Positions 17,844 to 27,501 of a stretch of 64,000 nt of DNA are shown piece by piece. The notes below the pieces were generated by a model. That model worked only from the letters and a program-made list of their open reading frames with translations. It did no database searches and had not been told where the DNA came from. The stretch is from Clostridiales bacterium (GTDB lineage Bacteria > Bacillota > Clostridia > Christensenellales > CAG-138). The stretch covers positions 1-64,000 of the forward strand of contig DUPG01000001.1 of the NCBI GenBank assembly GCA_012838425.1, in the 5' to 3' direction. Within the stretch, counting starts at the first letter, position 1; each line of letters opens with the position of its first letter. A program made the position numbers and the translations under genes.

Positions 17844-18595
17844 ACGAAAAGGAATTGAATCTTAAACAGTTAAAGCCATACGGCGACACTTTGAACGACT
17901 CAAAGGTGCAGCTTTCGTTCACTCTGCCTGTTCCCAACGACGAAAAGGGCAAGGAAGCCGCAAGGATATTAGCCAAGAAAATGGGCTTATCCGAGCCCAA
18001 TGTAGCGCTTGCTAAGAGCTTAGATAAGGATTTTACCTTCTACATAGTTTACGGCACCTGCGTTCACAGCGTTGACTATACCGAGATTAAGGTTCAGGCG
18101 GTTGAATCCAAGGTTATGGAGATGGAGGAGACAGACGAGTTTATAAAAACGCACATAGGCAGGAAGGTTGTAGTAGTCGGCGCGGCTACGGGTTCAGACG
18201 CGCACACGGTAGGCATAGACGCTATTATGAACAGAAAGGGCTATGCCGGTCACTATGGCTTGGAGCGCTATGAGATGATAGACGCGCACAATTTAGGCGC
18301 ACAGGTGCCCAATGAGGAGTTCATTAGAAAGGCAGTAGAGCTTAATGCCGATGTGCTGCTTGTTTCACAAACGGTTACGCAAAAAGATGTTCACATTAAG
18401 AACCTGACAGAGCTTGTAGAGCTGTTAGAGGCTGAGGGCTTGCGCAGCCGCTTCATAGTGGTATGCGGAGGGGCAAGGATAACCCATGAATTAGCCAAGG
18501 AGCTGGGCTACGATGCAGGCTTCGGCGCAGGAACATTCGCAGAGCATGTTGCAAGCTTTGCGGTTGAAATGCTTGCGAAGAAGCTGAATAAATAA
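17840..18595 (+). CDS. kamE: Lysine 5,6-aminomutase beta subunit
   Basis: Cobalamin-binding subunit of the 5,6-aminomutase. 251 residues. The base-off B12 motif DxHxxG appears as DAHNLG with the downstream partner segment VLLVSQTVTQ and the glycine-rich VVCGGARI. The lysine that forms the PLP aldimine in the family is probably in AIMNRKGYAG, just before the B12 motif. The start overlaps kamD by four bases. Function therefore depends on a vitamin B12 supply, whose genes are not in this window. Confidence 0.94.
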   Translation: MNEKELNLKQLKPYGDTLNDSKVQLSFTLPVPNDEKGKEAARILAKKMGLSEPNVALAKSLDKDFTFYIVYGTCVHSVDYTEIKVQAVESKVMEMEETDEFIKTHIGRKVVVVGAATGSDAHTVGIDAIMNRKGYAGHYGLERYEMIDAHNLGAQVPNEEFIRKAVELNADVLLVSQTVTQKDVHIKNLTELVELLEAEGLRSRFIVVCGGARITHELAKELGYDAGFGAGTFAEHVASFAVEMLAKKLNK

Positions 18596-18612
18596 TCGTC
18601 AAGGAGGAATTT

Positions 18613-19386
18613 ATGAGCGTATTGTTCGAGTTGAAGGACCATGTAGGCGTAATTACGATTGACAGGCAGGAGGCACTCAACGCGCTTAACAGGCAAACGC
18701 TGTGGGAGCTGAAAAATGTAATCAACGGAGCCGAGGCCGACAAAGATGTGCGCGTGGTAGTAATCACAGGAGCCGGCAGGGCATTCGTAGCAGGCGCAGA
18801 CATAGCTGAGATGAGCGACATGAGCCCTCACGAAGCATACGAGTTCGCGCGCGTCGGCACTCATGTTTTCAACCGCATTGAAAGAGCACGCTTCCCCGTA
18901 ATAGCCGCCATTAACGGCTTTGCGCTGGGCGGTGGCTGCGAGCTGGCGCTTGCGTGTGATATTCGCTACTGCTCAACAAAGACTAAGTTCGCACAGCCCG
19001 AGGTTACATTAGGCATTACGCCGGGCTTCGGCGGCACGCAAAGGCTGCCACGCGTAATAGGTCTGCCCAACGCTATGGAGATGATACTCACAGGCGAAAT
19101 GGTTGACGCCGCAAAGGCTAAGTCGATAGGTCTTGTAAACGATGTGTTCGAGCCGGAAGAGCTTATGGAAAAGGTTATGGAAAAGGCGCGCGCAATAGCA
19201 GGCAACGCACCTATTGCAGTTAGCAAGGCAAAATCTGTAATACGCAGCTTCCATTGCTCTAACATCACCAACGACTTAGAGGCTGAGCATAATGTGTTCT
19301 CCGGCTGCTTCAAAACGCATGACCAGACAATGGCTATGGAGGCTTTCTTAAAGAAAGAGCAGCGCGGCGAATTCGAAGGCAGGTAA
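18613..19386 (+). CDS. crt: Enoyl-CoA hydratase (crotonase)
   Basis: Crotonase-fold enzyme expected to hydrate crotonyl-CoA to 3-hydroxybutyryl-CoA, or the reverse. 257 residues. It has the oxyanion-hole segment AGADIAEM near residue 60, the GGGCELALACD motif and the catalytic Glu region FAQPEVTLGITPGFGGTQRL. AAGGAGG precedes the ATG and 17 bases separate it from kamE, so it belongs to the same operon. Substrate is inferred from the neighbours Kal and Hbd. Confidence 0.9.
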   Translation: MSVLFELKDHVGVITIDRQEALNALNRQTLWELKNVINGAEADKDVRVVVITGAGRAFVAGADIAEMSDMSPHEAYEFARVGTHVFNRIERARFPVIAAINGFALGGGCELALACDIRYCSTKTKFAQPEVTLGITPGFGGTQRLPRVIGLPNAMEMILTGEMVDAAKAKSIGLVNDVFEPEELMEKVMEKARAIAGNAPIAVSKAKSVIRSFHCSNITNDLEAEHNVFSGCFKTHDQTMAMEAFLKKEQRGEFEGR

Positions 19387-19400
19387 GAAAGGAGAGCAAT

Positions 19401-20243
19401 ATGAAAAACATATTCGTTGTAGGCGCAGGCACAATGGGGCTTGATATTGCGCAGGTGTTTGCCGCGGCAGGCTTTTCGGTAACCGTGCGCGACATTACAA
19501 GCGATATTATCGAAAAAGCGCAAAACAGGCTTACCACAACGCTGAATAAGCGTGTAGAGCGCGGCAAGATGACAAAAGAGGATATGGACGCGATAGTAAA
19601 CAGTATTCGCTTCACAACCGAATTGCAGGAAGCGAATGACGCGGACCTCGTAGTAGAAGCAATAATCGAAAAAATCGAAGCAAAGCAGAGCCTATTTGCT
19701 GAATTAGACGGTATATGCAAGGAAAGCGCGATATTCGCTTCAAACACCTCATCAATTTCTATAACCGCAATCGCGCAGAGCACGAAAAGGGCTGACAGGT
19801 TTATAGGTATGCACTTCTTCAATCCCGCAACGGTTATGAAGTTAGTCGAGGTGATACGCGGAATACACACAAGCGACGAAACCTTCGAGGCGATATTCAG
19901 CTTGTCAGAGAAAATAGGCAAGACACCCGTAAAGGTTGAGGAGGCTCCCGGATTCGTCGTAAACCGCCTGCTAATCCCTATGATAAACGAGGCTGTAGGG
20001 CTGCTGACGGAGGGTGTTGCGTCGGCTTCGGATATTGATTCGGCTATGAAATTAGGCGCGAATCATCCTATGGGGCCGTTAGAGCTTGCTGACCTTATTG
20101 GGCTTGATGTATGCTTGGCGATTATGGATACTTTGTATCAGGAGACCCACGATACCAAGTATCGCGCACATACACTGTTGCGCAAAATGGTACGCGGCGG
20201 CCTGTTAGGCAGAAAGACCAAGAAGGGCTTTTACGAGTATTAG
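19401..20243 (+). CDS. hbd: 3-hydroxybutyryl-CoA dehydrogenase
   Basis: NAD(P)-dependent enzyme interconverting 3-hydroxybutyryl-CoA and acetoacetyl-CoA. 280 residues, the standard short-form length. The Rossmann motif VVGAGTMGLDIAQVFA opens the protein; FIGMHFFNPATVMKLVEVI and the C-terminal domain HPMGPLELADLIGLD are conserved. It follows crt by 14 bases, with AAAGGAG ahead. It joins the lysine route to acetoacetyl-CoA. Acyl-CoA dehydrogenase, CoA-transferase and lysine permease genes are not seen nearby. Confidence 0.93.
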   Translation: MKNIFVVGAGTMGLDIAQVFAAAGFSVTVRDITSDIIEKAQNRLTTTLNKRVERGKMTKEDMDAIVNSIRFTTELQEANDADLVVEAIIEKIEAKQSLFAELDGICKESAIFASNTSSISITAIAQSTKRADRFIGMHFFNPATVMKLVEVIRGIHTSDETFEAIFSLSEKIGKTPVKVEEAPGFVVNRLLIPMINEAVGLLTEGVASASDIDSAMKLGANHPMGPLELADLIGLDVCLAIMDTLYQETHDTKYRAHTLLRKMVRGGLLGRKTKKGFYEY

Positions 20244-20284
20244 CCGTAGCCGCTCATAAATTCAAATATTATAGATATTTTCGC

Positions 20285-20309
20285 GGGCGAACAAAAACAG
20301 TGTTCGCCC
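20285..20309 (+). terminator. Hairpin after hbd
   Basis: GGGCGAACA pairs with TGTTCGCCC around an AAAACAG loop, 41 bases after the hbd stop. No T run follows, so it may stabilise the 3-prime end rather than terminate by itself. Confidence 0.5.
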
Positions 20310-20372
20310 CCTTAGGTATGGTATGCTGAAAAACAAGCAAGCCCAATAATTGCACAATATGAGGATACATAA

Positions 20373-21296
20373 ATGAACAAAAGAATAGCACTATTGCTTT
20401 TACTTACCGCCGCGCTGATATGGGGCGCAAGCTTTGTTGCAGTAAAGAATCTGCTTTCGTATATATCGCTGAACTACATACTTGCTTTCAGGTTTACCGC
20501 AGGCGCTTTGGCGCTTTCATATACTCTGATACGAAGCAGGAAAGCTTTTACCCCGAAGCTTATATTGCGCGGCGCATTGGTGGGCTTGTGCTTATATCTG
20601 GCGTTTATGTTTCAAACATGGGGCTTAAAATACATAACCTCAGGCAAAAACGCGCTAATAACCGCTGTATATGTTGTAGTTGTGCCATTTCTGATGTGGA
20701 TATTGCACAAAAAACGCCCGACTCTGCGAACAGTAGTTGCCGCATTCGTATGCTTTTTTGGTGTAGGTGTGTTATCCTCTGTATCTGATGTGGATAGCGC
20801 CGCTAACACCGCGCTTAACATATTGGGCTTTACGCTTTCGGGCAGGGGGTTGGAGCTGTTCGGGATAGCGTTGACATTCATATCCGGCGTATTATTTGCT
20901 GTGCATATCGCGATAGTGGCAATATACTCAGAAGAGCACGATGTGATGAACATTACATTCCTGCAATTTGCTTTCGCGGCTGTGTTGGCTTTCATTGCCG
21001 CATTATCAATAGAAGAATTCCCGCAAATCGCCTCATTCAACTCAAGCGTATGGCTCGGCTTGGGCTATGTGTCCATACTCTCAACAGTTGTGGGACTGAG
21101 CTTTCAGAACATCGGCGTAAAATACGCGCCGCCCGCCTTGGCATCGCTGATACTGTGCCTTGAATCCGTTTTCGGAGCTATTATGGGCATTATAATTCTC
21201 AAAGAAAGCCTCAACGCCGCCATTGTAATAGGCACGATTCTCATATTCAGCTCTATTGTGATTTCAGAACTGCCGCAGAAAAAGAAAAACGAATAA
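20373..21296 (+). CDS. EamA/DMT-family membrane transporter
   Basis: Drug/metabolite transporter superfamily protein, likely a metabolite exporter or permease; substrate unknown. 307 residues with ten hydrophobic helices and two EamA repeats, each opening in family style (ALIWGASFVAVKNLL at residue 14 and a second repeat from about 160). The C terminus LESVFGAIMGIIILKE is characteristic. GAGGA lies upstream of the ATG. It is separated from hbd by a hairpin but could be partly co-transcribed with the lysine operon. Confidence 0.87.
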   Translation: MNKRIALLLLLTAALIWGASFVAVKNLLSYISLNYILAFRFTAGALALSYTLIRSRKAFTPKLILRGALVGLCLYLAFMFQTWGLKYITSGKNALITAVYVVVVPFLMWILHKKRPTLRTVVAAFVCFFGVGVLSSVSDVDSAANTALNILGFTLSGRGLELFGIALTFISGVLFAVHIAIVAIYSEEHDVMNITFLQFAFAAVLAFIAALSIEEFPQIASFNSSVWLGLGYVSILSTVVGLSFQNIGVKYAPPALASLILCLESVFGAIMGIIILKESLNAAIVIGTILIFSSIVISELPQKKKNE

Positions 21297-21309
21297 TGCG
21301 GGTTTTATA

Positions 21310-21668
21310 TTGAGCTTCGCCCCGTACCCCACTCGTAGCAAATATTTGCGGGGCTTCGCCCCACACCCCACTACTTTTCTTGTAAGAAGGTGGCTATCCA
21401 CCGCAGTAGCAAAAGAACAAGCAATTATATAAACATTTAGCGTCGCGCAAACAATATTAAGCTGTTCGCGACAGCGAACCACTCCCCACTACTTTTCTTA
21501 AAAGAAGGTCGTCAGCCACCGCAGTAACAAAAGAGCAAATCAAATCTTTGCTTAATAATGATAACATTCCGGTAAAAACAGAAAGCGGGCGCAATGCGCG
21601 CCCCTACGCAGTAATTCGTTCAGTCATAGCCCGTTTTCATTCACGCGGAGCATTGTCTTCATTGCGCA
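21310..21668 (+). repeat. Composite intergenic repeat, left copy
   Basis: Two family-B units (CCCCACTACTTTTCTTGTAA at 21367 and CCCCACTACTTTTCTTAAAA at 21484), each ending GCAG-AGCAAAAGA-like, flank a TTTAGCGTCGCG palindromic spacer. They are followed by GCGGGCGCAATGCGCGCCCC, CAGTCATAGCCCG and family-A TTCATTC units. The reverse complement of the whole order occurs at 29.84-30.16 kb. Its right end supplies the parC stop codon. Small ORFs here are repeat translations, not genes. Confidence 0.8.
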
Positions 21669-24154
21669 CTCCGCGCGCACTCCACAACCTTCACCACAAC
21701 GTCGTCAAGCACCGATATAACCGCAACCTGCCCTGCCGACGCTCTGCGCTCCCTGCGTATTGCGGCGGTATTTACAAGCGTTTTCGCGCCATGCAGCTGT
21801 TCTACCTCTATATCGAAGTCGTCGCCGTCTAAAAACGCGGCATACACAATTTTTGTGCCATTTGAGCCGTTGCGCTTGAAGTCGAATGTCTTTAAGCCCT
21901 TGCCGTTTCTGCCCTGTATGTCGTAATCAAACACCATAGAGCGTTTAGCGTAGCCCCTGTCCGACACAAGCAGCAGATCGCCTGTTTCGCCTATGGCCTT
22001 TGCAAATACGCAGGTGTCGCCCTTATCAAGCTTTATGCACTTAACGCCGCCTGCCACCCTGCCCATTGCAGGGACCGTGTTCGCCATAAAGCGTATGCTC
22101 ATGCCCTTTTCGGTAACCATCAGAATTGATTTCTGCTCGATTTCCTCCTGCGTTAAAAGCTCTATGCCTATTATTTCATCATCTTTCAGCTTGGCGGCGG
22201 CTATGCGCTTGGTCTTAGTAAGATACTCCTTTGAGGGAGTGCGCTTGATATTGCCCTGCGCTGTGTAGAAGAAGTAATCCGCGCTCTCCTCTTTGTCGGA
22301 CTCAACCACGAACGCCGCGACTACCTTTTCGCCCTCCTCAACGGGAATAAGCGATGTAAGCCTTGTAAGGCGGGATTTGCCCTTGTTTTTCTGCTGCTCG
22401 GGAATTTCATCAACGCTCAAAGTAAGGCACGAACCCGTATTTGTGAACAGCTTTAACTGCTTATCTGTCTTGGTGTCAAAGCCGTACTTGAATGCGCCCG
22501 CGGTTTCGTCGGGATTAGCCATGCCCGGCGCACGCCTTGACAGCTTTACATCCTGCACGCCGTTTAAGTCATAATCTATGAACACCTCTAATCTGCAATC
22601 GCAGCTCGGCCTCTCTACCGCTTCGTCAACATACTCGTCTAATGCCTCTTTTTCGGCTAAAAGCTTTGTGCGCCTTGGATTGCTGTATTTTTGCGCGATG
22701 CCGGCTAACTCCTGCTTGATTACATCTAACAGCAGCTCGCGTGAGCCTAATATTGCCTTTAAGCGTTTTATTGCTGCCTTTATTTCCTTTGCTTCCTTGT
22801 GTATGGCTTCAAGCTCTAAGTTTGTCAATCTCTGCAAGCGCAAATCAAGTATTGCCTGCGCCTGTATCTCTGTGAATTCAAAGCGCTCCATAAGAGCTTC
22901 TTTAGCTGCCTTGGGGGTCTTTGAAGCGCGAATAATGGCAATTACCTCGTCTATATTCATTATCGCCTTTACAAGCCCGTCTAATATGTGCTCGCGCTTC
23001 TTAGCGGCCTCTAAATCATACTTGGTGCGCCTTGTTACTACATCCTCCTGATGCTTCAGATAGCCCTTTATTAGCTCAATGAGGCCCATCTGCTGAGGCT
23101 TGCCCTCTGCTATTACCATCATGTTAACGGAGAAATTAGTCTGCAAATCGGTGTATTTATACAGGGCTTTTAATACCTTTTCTGGCTCGGCGCCCTTTTT
23201 CAGCTCTATTACGGCACGCATGCCCACCCTGTCAGACTCGTCGCGAATATCAGCTATTTGCGCAAACGCCTTTATGCTTTCCTTGCGCTTCTGCGCTGTC
23301 GCTAAAATCTTTGTGAGCATTGTGGCTTTATTGACCTGATAGGGAAGCTCGGTAATTACTATGAGTGTTTTACCGTTCTTCTGCTGCTCAAAATGCGTTT
23401 TTGCACGCAGTATAAGCCTGCCCCTGCCCGTTTCGTATGCGGTTTTCAGCTCGCTTGTGCTTAGTATATAGCCGCCTGTGGGGAAGTCGGGCGCGGGGAT
23501 TATCCTCATAAGCTCGTCAATAGTAATGTCGGGATTCTCCATTACCGCTATGCAGGCGTTTATGGCTTCGTCTAAATTATGCGGAGGTATGCTCGTTGCA
23601 AGACCTACCGCTATGCCGCTCGCACCGTTTACAAGCAGATTCGGGAACCTTCCCGGAAGCACCGTAGGCTCTTTCAGAGTATCGTCGAAGTTATATTCAA
23701 AGCGAACTGTGTCCTTCTCAATATCGCGCAATAATTCCAAAGCAAGGGGCTTCATACGCACTTCTGTATAGCGCATTGCAGCGGCTGTATCGCCGTCTAT
23801 GCTTCCGAAGTTGCCATGACCGTCAATTAGCGGCATACGCATTGTGAATTCCTGCGCCATTCTGACCATAGCGTCATACACCGACGTATCGCCGTGCGGG
23901 TGGTACTTGCCCAAGCAGTCGCCGACTACGCGCGCGCTCTTTCTATACGGCTTGTCGGGATTAAGCCCTAACTCGTGCATTGTGTAAAGAATTCGCCTTT
24001 GCACAGGCTTTAGACCGTCCTCTATGCGCGGCAATGCTCTATCCAATATAACATGCTTAGCATAGGGCAGCATTGAATCGTGCAGGCAATCCTCCAATGG
24101 CTTTTGAATTATTTTTTCGCCTATGTTTTCCGGAATAAGTGTTTTCTTTGCCAT
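21659..24154 (-). CDS. parC: Type IIA topoisomerase subunit A (ParC-like)
   Basis: Breaks and rejoins DNA for decatenation or supercoil control, working with the ATPase subunit encoded just upstream. 831 residues. The quinolone-determining region [19 protein letters not shown] and the active-site tyrosine in AAAMRYTE are present. The C-terminal beta-pinwheel has QGRNGKG where gyrase has the GyrA box QRRGGKG; this degenerate box, plus a separate parE-parC pair, favours topoisomerase IV over gyrase. Start ATG with AAGGAAG ahead, 11 bases after the parE stop. The last codons lie within a dispersed repeat. Confidence 0.85.
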   Translation of the reverse strand: MAKKTLIPENIGEKIIQKPLEDCLHDSMLPYAKHVILDRALPRIEDGLKPVQRRILYTMHELGLNPDKPYRKSARVVGDCLGKYHPHGDTSVYDAMVRMAQEFTMRMPLIDGHGNFGSIDGDTAAAMRYTEVRMKPLALELLRDIEKDTVRFEYNFDDTLKEPTVLPGRFPNLLVNGASGIAVGLATSIPPHNLDEAINACIAVMENPDITIDELMRIIPAPDFPTGGYILSTSELKTAYETGRGRLILRAKTHFEQQKNGKTLIVITELPYQVNKATMLTKILATAQKRKESIKAFAQIADIRDESDRVGMRAVIELKKGAEPEKVLKALYKYTDLQTNFSVNMMVIAEGKPQQMGLIELIKGYLKHQEDVVTRRTKYDLEAAKKREHILDGLVKAIMNIDEVIAIIRASKTPKAAKEALMERFEFTEIQAQAILDLRLQRLTNLELEAIHKEAKEIKAAIKRLKAILGSRELLLDVIKQELAGIAQKYSNPRRTKLLAEKEALDEYVDEAVERPSCDCRLEVFIDYDLNGVQDVKLSRRAPGMANPDETAGAFKYGFDTKTDKQLKLFTNTGSCLTLSVDEIPEQQKNKGKSRLTRLTSLIPVEEGEKVVAAFVVESDKEESADYFFYTAQGNIKRTPSKEYLTKTKRIAAAKLKDDEIIGIELLTQEEIEQKSILMVTEKGMSIRFMANTVPAMGRVAGGVKCIKLDKGDTCVFAKAIGETGDLLLVSDRGYAKRSMVFDYDIQGRNGKGLKTFDFKRNGSNGTKIVYAAFLDGDDFDIEVEQLHGAKTLVNTAAIRRERRASAGQVAVISVLDDVVVKVVECARSAQ

Positions 24155-24165
24155 GTGTACTTCCT

Positions 24166-26085
24166 TTAATTATCGAAATCTGCGTATTGCTTTATGTATT
24201 CCTTTCTCGGCTCAACCTTGTCGCCCATCAGCACGGTTAAACGCCTTTCAGCCTCCGCCGCGTCCTCTATGGTTACCTGTAAGAGCGAACGGTTATTGGG
24301 GTTCATTGTGGTATCCCATAGCTGCTCGGGATTCATCTCGCCCAAGCCCTTGTAGCGTTGAAGCGAATAGTCCTTCAGATTGGCTGTGAAAGCGGCCAGC
24401 TCCTCATCTGAATACAGATATTTCACCTGCTTGCCGTACTCTACCTTGTATAGCGGGGGCAGACCTATATAAACATGCCCGTCTAAAATCAGCTCCTTCA
24501 TATAGCGGTAGAAGAAAGTCAATAATATAGCGCGTATATGCGCACCGTCCTGATCCGCATCGGAAAGTATTATGACCTTGTTGTATTTAAGTGAGCTCTT
24601 ATCGAAATTGCTGCCGAAGCTTGTGCCCAGAGCAGTAATTATTGAACGATATTCCTCGTTTGCCAGCACCTCGTCTATGCTCTTTTTCTCTACATTCTGA
24701 GGCTTGCCCCTTAGAGGCAGTATGGCTTGAAAACGCCTGTCCCTGCCCTGCTTGGCGCTGCCGCCTGCCGAATCGCCCTCTACTATGAACAGCTCATTTA
24801 TCTCGTAATCCCTGCCTATACAGCTTGCAAGCTTGCCTACAAGCGGCTCATTTTCAAGCTTGTTCTTGTCTCTTGCTAAGTTGCGGGCTTTCCTTGCGGC
24901 TTCACGCGCTTTTGCAGCAGCCAATGCCTTTTGGGCTATGGATTGGCTCACCTGCATATTCTTCAAGTCCTCTAAGAACTTGGTCAGCTGCTCGGTTACA
25001 ACCGCTTCAACCGCAGGGCGCGCTTCGGTATTGCCTAACTTTGTTTTTGTTTGCCCCTCGAACTGCACATTCTGCATCTTCAAAGAAATTACAGCGGTTA
25101 GCCCCTCTCTGAAATCATCGAACTGCAATGAGGCGTCCTTATCCTTCAAAAGCCCATTGTTGCGGCAATACTCGTTAAGCACCTTAGAATACGCAGTCTT
25201 GAAGCCCGTTTCGTGAGTGCCGCCCTCTGTGGTCGATATGTTGTTTACATAAGAAAAAACCGAATCCGTATAACCGTCATTATGCTGTATAGCAATATCT
25301 ACAATGATGCTGCCCGACTTGCCCGAAAGCACTATGGGCGACTCGTACAGCGTGTTCTTATCCGTATTCAACAGCGCGACGAAATCGGCTATGCCGCCTT
25401 CAAAGCAATAGTACGCCTCTTTCCTGTTGCCGCGCTCCCGCGAATCTATGAGATTGAACTTTATGCCCTTGTTCAAGAAAGCAAGCTCGCGGATTCTTCT
25501 ATTCACAGTATCATAATTCATGTGCAGTGTTTCGAACACGCGCTTATCGGGCAAGAAATGCACCTTTGAGCCTGTTTTGCGCGTTCTGCCCACCTCCTGC
25601 AAGGGCGTTACGGGCTTGCCTGAGTGAATTTTATTGTCGTCGCCTAAAAAGCTTTTGAATTCTTGGCGGTACAGCTTGCCATTTACAGCTACCTCGACTA
25701 TTACGAACTCGGAAAGCGCATTAACGACAGCCGCGCCTACGCCGTGCAGACCGCCCGAATAGCTGTACGCGTGATTATCGAACTTGCCGCCCGCGTGCAG
25801 CTGGGTAAATACCACCTCAACACCCGATACGCCTAATTTGTCGTGCGTATCCGGGGGAATTCCCCTGCCGTTATCCTCTACAATCACAGAATTGTCGGGC
25901 AACAGCTGAACGGTTATCTCGTCTGCGTAACCGTTTGCGGCTTCATCTACCGCATTGTCAACTATTTCCCATAGCAGCTGGTGCAGTCCGCGTACTCCCG
26001 TTGAGCCTATGTACATTCCCGGGCGTTTGCGAACAGCGTCAAGCCCCTCCATAACCTGTAAATCTTTTGCTGAGTAATCTGACAT
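24166..26085 (-). CDS. parE: Type IIA topoisomerase subunit B (ParE-like)
   Basis: GHKL ATPase and TOPRIM subunit of topoisomerase IV (or a second gyrase). 639 residues, the short ParE/GyrB form. It shows [28 protein letters not shown] and the ATP-lid [15 protein letters not shown], then the [21 protein letters not shown] and [12 protein letters not shown] metal site, and the C-terminal [21 protein letters not shown] 26085 follows AAAGGAG; an upstream TTG is ignored. The gene pair implies a heterotetramer. Which of the two enzymes it is depends on the rest of the genome. Confidence 0.88.
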   Translation of the reverse strand: MSDYSAKDLQVMEGLDAVRKRPGMYIGSTGVRGLHQLLWEIVDNAVDEAANGYADEITVQLLPDNSVIVEDNGRGIPPDTHDKLGVSGVEVVFTQLHAGGKFDNHAYSYSGGLHGVGAAVVNALSEFVIVEVAVNGKLYRQEFKSFLGDDNKIHSGKPVTPLQEVGRTRKTGSKVHFLPDKRVFETLHMNYDTVNRRIRELAFLNKGIKFNLIDSRERGNRKEAYYCFEGGIADFVALLNTDKNTLYESPIVLSGKSGSIIVDIAIQHNDGYTDSVFSYVNNISTTEGGTHETGFKTAYSKVLNEYCRNNGLLKDKDASLQFDDFREGLTAVISLKMQNVQFEGQTKTKLGNTEARPAVEAVVTEQLTKFLEDLKNMQVSQSIAQKALAAAKAREAARKARNLARDKNKLENEPLVGKLASCIGRDYEINELFIVEGDSAGGSAKQGRDRRFQAILPLRGKPQNVEKKSIDEVLANEEYRSIITALGTSFGSNFDKSSLKYNKVIILSDADQDGAHIRAILLTFFYRYMKELILDGHVYIGLPPLYKVEYGKQVKYLYSDEELAAFTANLKDYSLQRYKGLGEMNPEQLWDTTMNPNNRSLLQVTIEDAAEAERRLTVLMGDKVEPRKEYIKQYADFDN

Positions 26086-26176
26086 ATATCTCCTTTGCAA
26101 AATAGGCAATTATACCGCCCTATGCCATAATATCGCTAAGGCAGTACTATATTGCCTACAAGTATATGTATATTCA

Positions 26177-27346
26177 TCAATCCGCCTTGCCTGCATTATA
26201 TGCCTGCATTACGCATGCTTGGTGGCGCGGGCAAGCCCTTGATGTTTCATGCACCTTGGAATTTAATAAATGCACGCAGAAATGCCCATCGAAATTATTG
26301 CTTCTTGTCGGGTTTGCCATGTGGGGCATTGTGTGCATACTTGCGGCAACTGTTTTTCCGTTATAGTAAACCCATATCGCACGCCTGTTCCACGACCATG
26401 AGCCGCCCGAAATCGCCTTCATAATGGCTGTGTCCTGCGCTGTTACCGGCTCGGAATCCGCATGATACCAGCCGCCGAAGCGCCTTGCTTGGAAGCTCAT
26501 ACCCGTTTTTACATCAATTATAGTGAAGTACGCGCCCTTTTTAAGCCATGATGAGCCGCCCTCGAACCAGTCCAACAGCTCGACTGTGCCCTTCACTCTG
26601 TTGAACATGGCGTTTTCGGAGGTTACCGTATTTGCTTCATCATAAAGCGAAGCTATGGTCGCGTCGCCTGCTATACCATCGCTCGTCAAGCCGCAGGCGG
26701 ATTGGAACGCAGCGACAGCGGAACGCGTTTTTGAGCCATAGTACGATGTAATATCAACGACACTCAAAAAGCCCCTGTCATACAGGGCGTTTTGCAGGCG
26801 CTGAACCTCTATGCCGGACATTCCGGGCATAAGCAGGCGTTCTAATGTAGTGCTGCCCGGTCTTGATACCGATAGATAATCCCTATGCACATAGCCAATA
26901 TTGCTGCCGACTACGCATAAATACCAGCCCGACACCATCGCCTTTATTTTTACAGGCTGACCCGCTTTCAGCTTCGTAATTATATACGAAGAAGTGCCGG
27001 CGCCTCCGCGCAATTTCACATCGTCTTCCGTTACATAGGCGGTTCGCGTGCCTTCTGTATTCACAAAAAGCAAATCTGAACGCACATAGCCCGTTATATC
27101 CTCTGTGCCGTTTGAATAGACAACCTTGTACCAGTTGTCCTTATACTCCAGCACGCTGACGCGCGCGCTTATGGGCATTTTGGCTAATATGTCGCTGCCT
27201 AAATCCGGCTCTGTGCGCAAATTAGCGTCGTTGCCCGTAACCGTGCCATACTGCACCGAAGCGGCATTTGCATTAGTTTTAACGCATACCGCCGCCAGCA
27301 CAATAGCAAGCGCAATTAGCATATATGTTATTTTTTTACACCACAT
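26177..27346 (-). CDS. Secreted SH3 and peptidoglycan-binding protein
   Basis: A 389-residue exported protein likely acting at the cell wall. The signal peptide runs from MWCKKITYMLIALAIVLAA to about residue 28. Two bacterial SH3-like domains follow (YGTVTGNDANLRTEPDLGS near 30 and AYVTEDDVKLRGGAGTSS near 105), then a PG-binding-1 domain (GMSGIEVQRLQNALYDRGF near 178). The C-terminal 140 residues contain a conserved-looking His/Cys region (GHFCVHLLNS, SRACPRHQACV) that may be catalytic; its activity is unknown to me. ATG 27346 is chosen because it gives a proper signal peptide. Confidence 0.78.
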   Translation of the reverse strand: MWCKKITYMLIALAIVLAAVCVKTNANAASVQYGTVTGNDANLRTEPDLGSDILAKMPISARVSVLEYKDNWYKVVYSNGTEDITGYVRSDLLFVNTEGTRTAYVTEDDVKLRGGAGTSSYIITKLKAGQPVKIKAMVSGWYLCVVGSNIGYVHRDYLSVSRPGSTTLERLLMPGMSGIEVQRLQNALYDRGFLSVVDITSYYGSKTRSAVAAFQSACGLTSDGIAGDATIASLYDEANTVTSENAMFNRVKGTVELLDWFEGGSSWLKKGAYFTIIDVKTGMSFQARRFGGWYHADSEPVTAQDTAIMKAISGGSWSWNRRAIWVYYNGKTVAASMHTMPHMANPTRSNNFDGHFCVHLLNSKVHETSRACPRHQACVMQAYNAGKAD

Positions 27347-27501
27347 AGTATCACCCAATAAATGCCTTACGGCAAAAAATCCTTGCGCAGAATTACACTT
27401 ATTCATTGTTTCATTCTGTGCATTCTGATGCTTCACACATAAAAAATTATATCATAGCGAAAAAACGCTTTCAAACCGCGTTTATGAACTATAAGTAAAT
27501 T

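Noticed and set aside
22578-23051. 157-codon plus-strand frame inside parC
   Set aside because: Antisense shadow of a conserved topoisomerase gene with no start signals.
21659-26085. Naming the pair gyrA-gyrB
   Set aside because: The GyrA box is degenerate (QGRNGKG), so ParC/ParE is preferred; a full-genome count is needed to be certain.
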